Below are positions 60,765 to 64,000 of a stretch of DNA of 64,000 bases, piece by piece. The notes beneath the pieces are model-generated. The model did no database searches, had not been told where the DNA came from, and saw nothing but the letters and a program-made list of their open reading frames with translations. The first letter of the stretch is position 1, and each line of letters begins with the position of its first letter. Made by a program: the position numbers and the translations under genes. Origin of the DNA: Halocaridina rubra (lineage: Eukaryota > Arthropoda > Malacostraca > Decapoda > Atyidae); assembly GCA_037179515.1 (NCBI GenBank), contig JAXCGZ010016982.1, positions 278,501 to 342,500 on the forward strand, given 5' to 3'.

Positions 60765-62415
60765 CACCAAGTTTTTTTTCTCTTATGAGTGTGACACCGG
60801 GGACAGGCAGAAACTGCCCTCATCAATAAAGGCCCGGGCACGAGAAAATTCCAAGACGAAGGAAAAGAAAAAGGTTAAGGACAAGGCAGATATGAGGTAA
60901 TGTCACACAAAGGAAAACGACAGACAGAAAAAAACAGTCCAAGTACAAAGGACCCATATATATATGGAGGACTAGGCTCTGAGATGACGATAGATCTGCT
61001 TTTTGAAGGATGACAGGTCATAAAAATTAGGAAAAACTGAAGGAGGAAGAGAGTTCCTGAGTCTGGAGGTAGATGGGAAGAAGCAGTCGCTGCACTGACC
61101 AATCCGCGAGCTACAAATCTCCACACAGTACCTGTGAGATGAGGCCGCTTGGCGAGTGTTATGCGGCCTCGGCAGTGGAGGAGGGATGCAACTCGCCAAC
61201 TCATCAGAGCAGCGATGGAAGTAGTAGCGATAGAAAAGCGAAAGGGAAGATACCTTACGGTGAAGAGAGAGAGAATCCAGGTTAGCAGTAAGAGAAGGAT
61301 CATTAATGAGTCTGACTGCCTTAGATTCAACCTTATCAAGAAGATAAGTAAAGGAGGAAGCACCCCAGATGTGTGAGCAGTATTCTAAGCAGGGACGGAT
61401 AAGACCTTTGTAAATTTTAAGTAACTGCAAAGAGGAAAACTAGTGACGAAAACGAAACAAAACCCCTAAGTTTTTGGATGAAGATTTAGAAATTTGGATT
61501 ATGTGATTCCTCCAAGACAAGTTAGAGGCTATATGGAGTCCTAATATGTTGATAGAGTTAAGAGGGTAAATTTCATTAGTTTCGAAGACAATAGGGTTAT
61601 CAGGAGGAGAAGATAAATAGGTAGCCAGAAACTGTGTCCTGGAGGCATTGAATTTAACTAAATTTTGAGTGCCCCACTCAGATACTCTCTGCAAATCGGA
61701 GTTAAGAGTAGAAGAAAGAGTGATACGAGATTGATTACGAGTAACAGATGAAGGTTGTGAAGAAAAGGCAGAGGAAAAGTGAAGGGTAGAATCATCAGCA
61801 AAGGCATGAAGAAGAGAGGATGATGGGGATTGTAGAAGATCATTGATGAAGAGAAGGAACAGAGTAGGTGAAAGAACAGAGCCCTGTGGAACGCCACTGG
61901 TAACAGAAAAAGGGATAGATGTCGCACCATCAACAACTACAGATATAGAACTGTCAGTAAGAAAACTGGAAATCAGAGAACAGAAAGAAGAGGTAAAGTC
62001 ATAGGCAGGGAGTTTGTCCAACAGAGCCTTGTGCCAGGCTCTGTCAAAAGCCTTAGAGATATCAAGGGCGACGACAAAGGATTCCCCATAGTTCCTCAGA
62101 GAAGATGACCATACAGTAAGATAGGACAGGAGATCACCAGTGGATCTTGCCTTGCGGAAGCCGTACTGGTGATCGGAGATAAGTGAGTTAGATTCAAGAC
62201 TTTTCAAAAAGTGAGAATTGAGCAAAGTTTCGAAAACTTTAGCAATAGAGGAGGTTAGGGCAATAGGTCGGTAGTTAGAAGGAATAGAGCGGCCACCCTT
62301 CTTAGGAACAGCCTGGCCTAGAGCATGCTTCCAAGATGAAGGATAGATACTGTTTGACAGAATGAGGCGAAAAAGACGGCAAAGCACGGGAGCCAGTTCA
62401 TCACTCTAGGGTAAG
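60765..62415 (-). mobile_element. LINE-2-type copy, best preserved, 5'-truncated
   Basis: On the minus strand: SWKHALGQAVPKKGGRSIPS and NYRPIALTSSIAKVFE (RT fingers), GFRKARSTGDLLSYLT, VVALDISKAFDRAWHKALL (first catalytic Asp in LDISKAFD), SGVPQGSVLSPTLFLLFIND, LHAFADDSTLHFSS (FADD box intact), LVKFNASRTQFLATYL and NILGLHIASNLSWRNHI. A C-terminal domain follows, with LEYCSHIWGAS and DCFFPSTSRLRNSLPPSVFP. The 3' end contains 'gcccgggcctttattgatgagggcagtttctgcctgtccccggtgtcacactcat'. All catalytic residues visible are kept. Confidence 0.9.
60972..62387 (-). pseudogene. LINE-2-type reverse transcriptase ORF with one in-frame stop
   Basis: The frame is open from 62387 to a TAG at 61440-61442 and then continues in the same frame to 60972, together ~470 codons. 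The TAG lies in FRH*FSSLQLL; the related copy at 34855 has FRHYFSSLQLL. Thus a single Tyr-to-stop change interrupts an otherwise readable RT plus C-terminal domain. The 5' part with endonuclease is missing, so this copy cannot move itself. Confidence 0.85.
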
Positions 62416-62716
62416 GATAATTTTTATTCGATTCTTCTGAATGTAATAATAAAAAAAAATCTGGCGTGAAAATGATAAAATAATAGCAAAGGAGTTGTAA
62501 GTACTTTTGTAAGTTCATAATGAGAAGCATAAAGATATTGTAGTACGATAAAGACGAAAACACGAGATGCAAATTTTAGTAAAAAATACTTGAATTATTA
62601 TTAACTGTAACTCGTTCTACTACTGTACTAATAATGACAATGAACACTGTCGCTAACTTACCTTAAAGTAAATGATCAAAAATCACTTTATAAAAGAGAA
62701 GCTTGCTGAAATATGG
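62416..62716. other. Non-coding stretch
   Basis: AT-rich, no ORF or repeat recognised between the LINE's truncated 5' end and the palindrome. Confidence 0.5.
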
Positions 62717-62946
62717 GCCCGATTTCTTAAACAGTGTAAACCTAGGATACCATATTGTTAGTTAGCTAGACACACACAAATGGATTTCATAAACGCATCT
62801 GACGAGTTTTTGTGTATGGCTAGGATCCCGTACGGGATCCTAGCCATACACAAAAACTCGTCAGATGCGTTTATGAAATCCATTTGTGTGTGTCTAGCTA
62901 ACTAACAATATGGTATCCTAGGTTTACACTGTTTAAGAAATCGGGC
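62717..62946. repeat. Perfect 230-bp palindrome without spacer
   Basis: The arms 62717-62831 and 62832-62946 are exact reverse complements by eye, from GCCCGATTTCTTAAACAG to the centre CGGGATCCTAG / GATCCCGTACGGGATC. There is no loop. It could be a very recent foldback insertion, a palindromic duplication, or a library/assembly artefact. Confidence 0.92.
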
Positions 62947-63247
62947 ATTGGTTTCAATGTCCAACATTTTTCTCTGACAAACAATTAATGAATAAAAGTA
63001 AAAGGTGACTTACCCTGAAGGCGTTTGTACATATTCAGATAACTGACCGTCACATTTCTGGATCATTTTCATGGTCACAACTCCTGAATTCCGAGAAATA
63101 TTTTCACCAATAGCCTACATGACTGTGCATAGGTAATACACACACACATGTATATATACACATATGCATATATGCAAACATACGCACACACACATGTATA
63201 TATACATACATGCATATTTGTATACACATACACACACACACACATAT
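62947..63247. other. Non-coding stretch with (CA)/(TA)-rich end
   Basis: Non-repetitive to about 63130, then 'acacacacatgtatatatacacatatgcatatatgcaaacatacg' doubled at 63139-63180 and 63185-63230 (a ~46-bp tandem), ending in CA repeats at the LINE junction. Confidence 0.6.
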
Positions 63248-63868
63248 AAATGGCGTAGTAAGGGCAGCATATGCATTCTTATCAAATGTAAGGGTAGCCT
63301 TCAGGCACATGGACAAGGAAATGTTCAGAAATATTTATGTAACCTATGTGAGGCCAAAACTCGAATATGCAGCCCCCTTTTGGAATCCGCACTTGAAAAA
63401 GCACATAGCTAAGCTTGAAAAAGTTCAAAGACATGCCACGAAACTGGTGCCAGAAATACGCAATCTCGGTTATGATGAGAGGCTGAGGGAATTAGACTTG
63501 CCATCACTCGAAGCTAGAAGAGTAAGGGGGGATATGGTGACAGTCTTTAAATTCCTTCATGGTTATGATAGAGTGGATAGGGATCGATATTTCGATATGG
63601 CTGGCTCTAGAACTAGAGGTCATAGTTTGAAGCTTCGGAAGAAAACTTGTTTGCAGGATGTAAGGAAATACTTTTTCAGTGTAAGAGTAGTTGATAATTG
63701 GAATTCGCTAAGCGAGGAGGTAGTTAATGCTACCTCAATCCATAGTTTTAAGGACAGGTATGATAAGTATCACGTAAGTCTAAAATGGAACCGATCAGGA
63801 GACGGGAAGATACGAGCTTTGGGCTCTTTCCCGTAAACACAATTAGGTAATCACAATTAGGTAATCAC
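63248..63868 (+). mobile_element. Young LINE-1-type 3' fragment with open frame
   Basis: Starts in mid-element after CACACACACATATAA. An uninterrupted frame (to 63836) carries [100 protein letters not shown] and [11 protein letters not shown] base insertion (CACGTAAG versus CACTAAG) moves the stop and lengthens the frame. It ends with two AATTAGGTAATCAC units. Confidence 0.88.
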
Positions 63869-63887
63869 ACTACACACACACACACAC

Positions 63888-64000
63888 CAGAGTCTGTATA
63901 TTCATTCACTGAATATGTTTGCAGATGATGCAAAGATTGTGAAGAAAGTAAAAAACGAGAACAATGGTAGAGAACTTCAGGAGGATCTAAATAATCTGCA
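63888..64000 (+). mobile_element. LINE-1-type internal fragment cut by window end
   Basis: After (CA)n, 'ccagagtctgtatattcattcactgaatatgtttgcagatgatgcaaagattgtgaagaaagtaaaaaacgagaacaatggtagagaacttcaggaggatctaaa' matches 11873-11975. Here the FADDAKIVKK box is intact, unlike the copy at 11900 (FADN). Confidence 0.85.

Overview
This is a eukaryotic, intron-containing, AT-rich window dominated by transposable elements and simple repeats. Several features point to an arthropod, most likely a decapod crustacean: about thirty long (TA)n tracts totalling roughly 3 kb, plus (GA)n, (TC)n, (TACA)n and (TAA)n arrays; degraded CR1/jockey-like LINE copies; Tigger (pogo) transposons; tRNA-derived SINEs; and many hairpin MITEs. 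The organism is an inference, because no taxonomic marker gene is present.

Three host genes can be supported. (1) The last coding exon of a MICU1-like mitochondrial calcium uptake protein lies at 610-764 (+). (2) A complete five-exon SWIB-domain gene of the UAF30/spp27/TRI1 type lies at 27221-40652 (+). Its spliced CDS is 693 nt and encodes 230 residues: a DEK-C-like helical N-terminus, an acidic/lysine-rich linker and a C-terminal SWIB domain. Intron 1 is about 10.9 kb and packed with repeats. (3) A six-exon minus-strand gene lies between 60703 and 48173. It encodes a 337-residue type II membrane protein with an FkbM-methyltransferase-like (Star-like) domain. All phases agree and the joined exons give exactly 338 codons including the stop.

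Layout. 1-91: end of a DNA-transposon MITE (family B). 92-764: MICU1 intron and exon. 765-6790: AT-rich non-coding DNA with two hairpin elements. 6790-22000: a dense transposon region with a decayed LINE-1-type copy, a LINE-2-type copy, three copies of a 1.0-1.2 kb TIR element (family A), two large family B elements with internal tandem repeats, and nested insertions. 22000-27200: repeat remnants, tRNA-SINEs and hAT-type MITEs upstream of the SWIB gene. 27221-40652: SWIB gene, whose first intron holds LINE fragments, a hAT MITE with a perfect 8-bp target duplication, a Tigger derivative inserted into a LINE, and a head-to-head SINE pair. 41600-48170: foldback repeat, full-length Tigger with a dead transposase, and a hAT remnant of ZBED/SCAND3 type. 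48173-60703: FkbM-like gene with LINE copies in its introns. 60760-62420: best-preserved LINE-2-type reverse transcriptase, broken by one in-frame TAG. 62717-62946: a perfect 230-bp palindrome. 63248-64000: young LINE-1-type fragments running off the window.

The host genes are unrelated to one another and there is no operon-like organisation. I saw no CRISPR array, prophage, bacterial gene or obvious new multi-gene system. The items most worth following are the FkbM-like gene with its microsatellite-built splice acceptor, the perfect palindrome, the LINE family with a 14-bp tandem 3' tail, and the nested insertions that date element activity.
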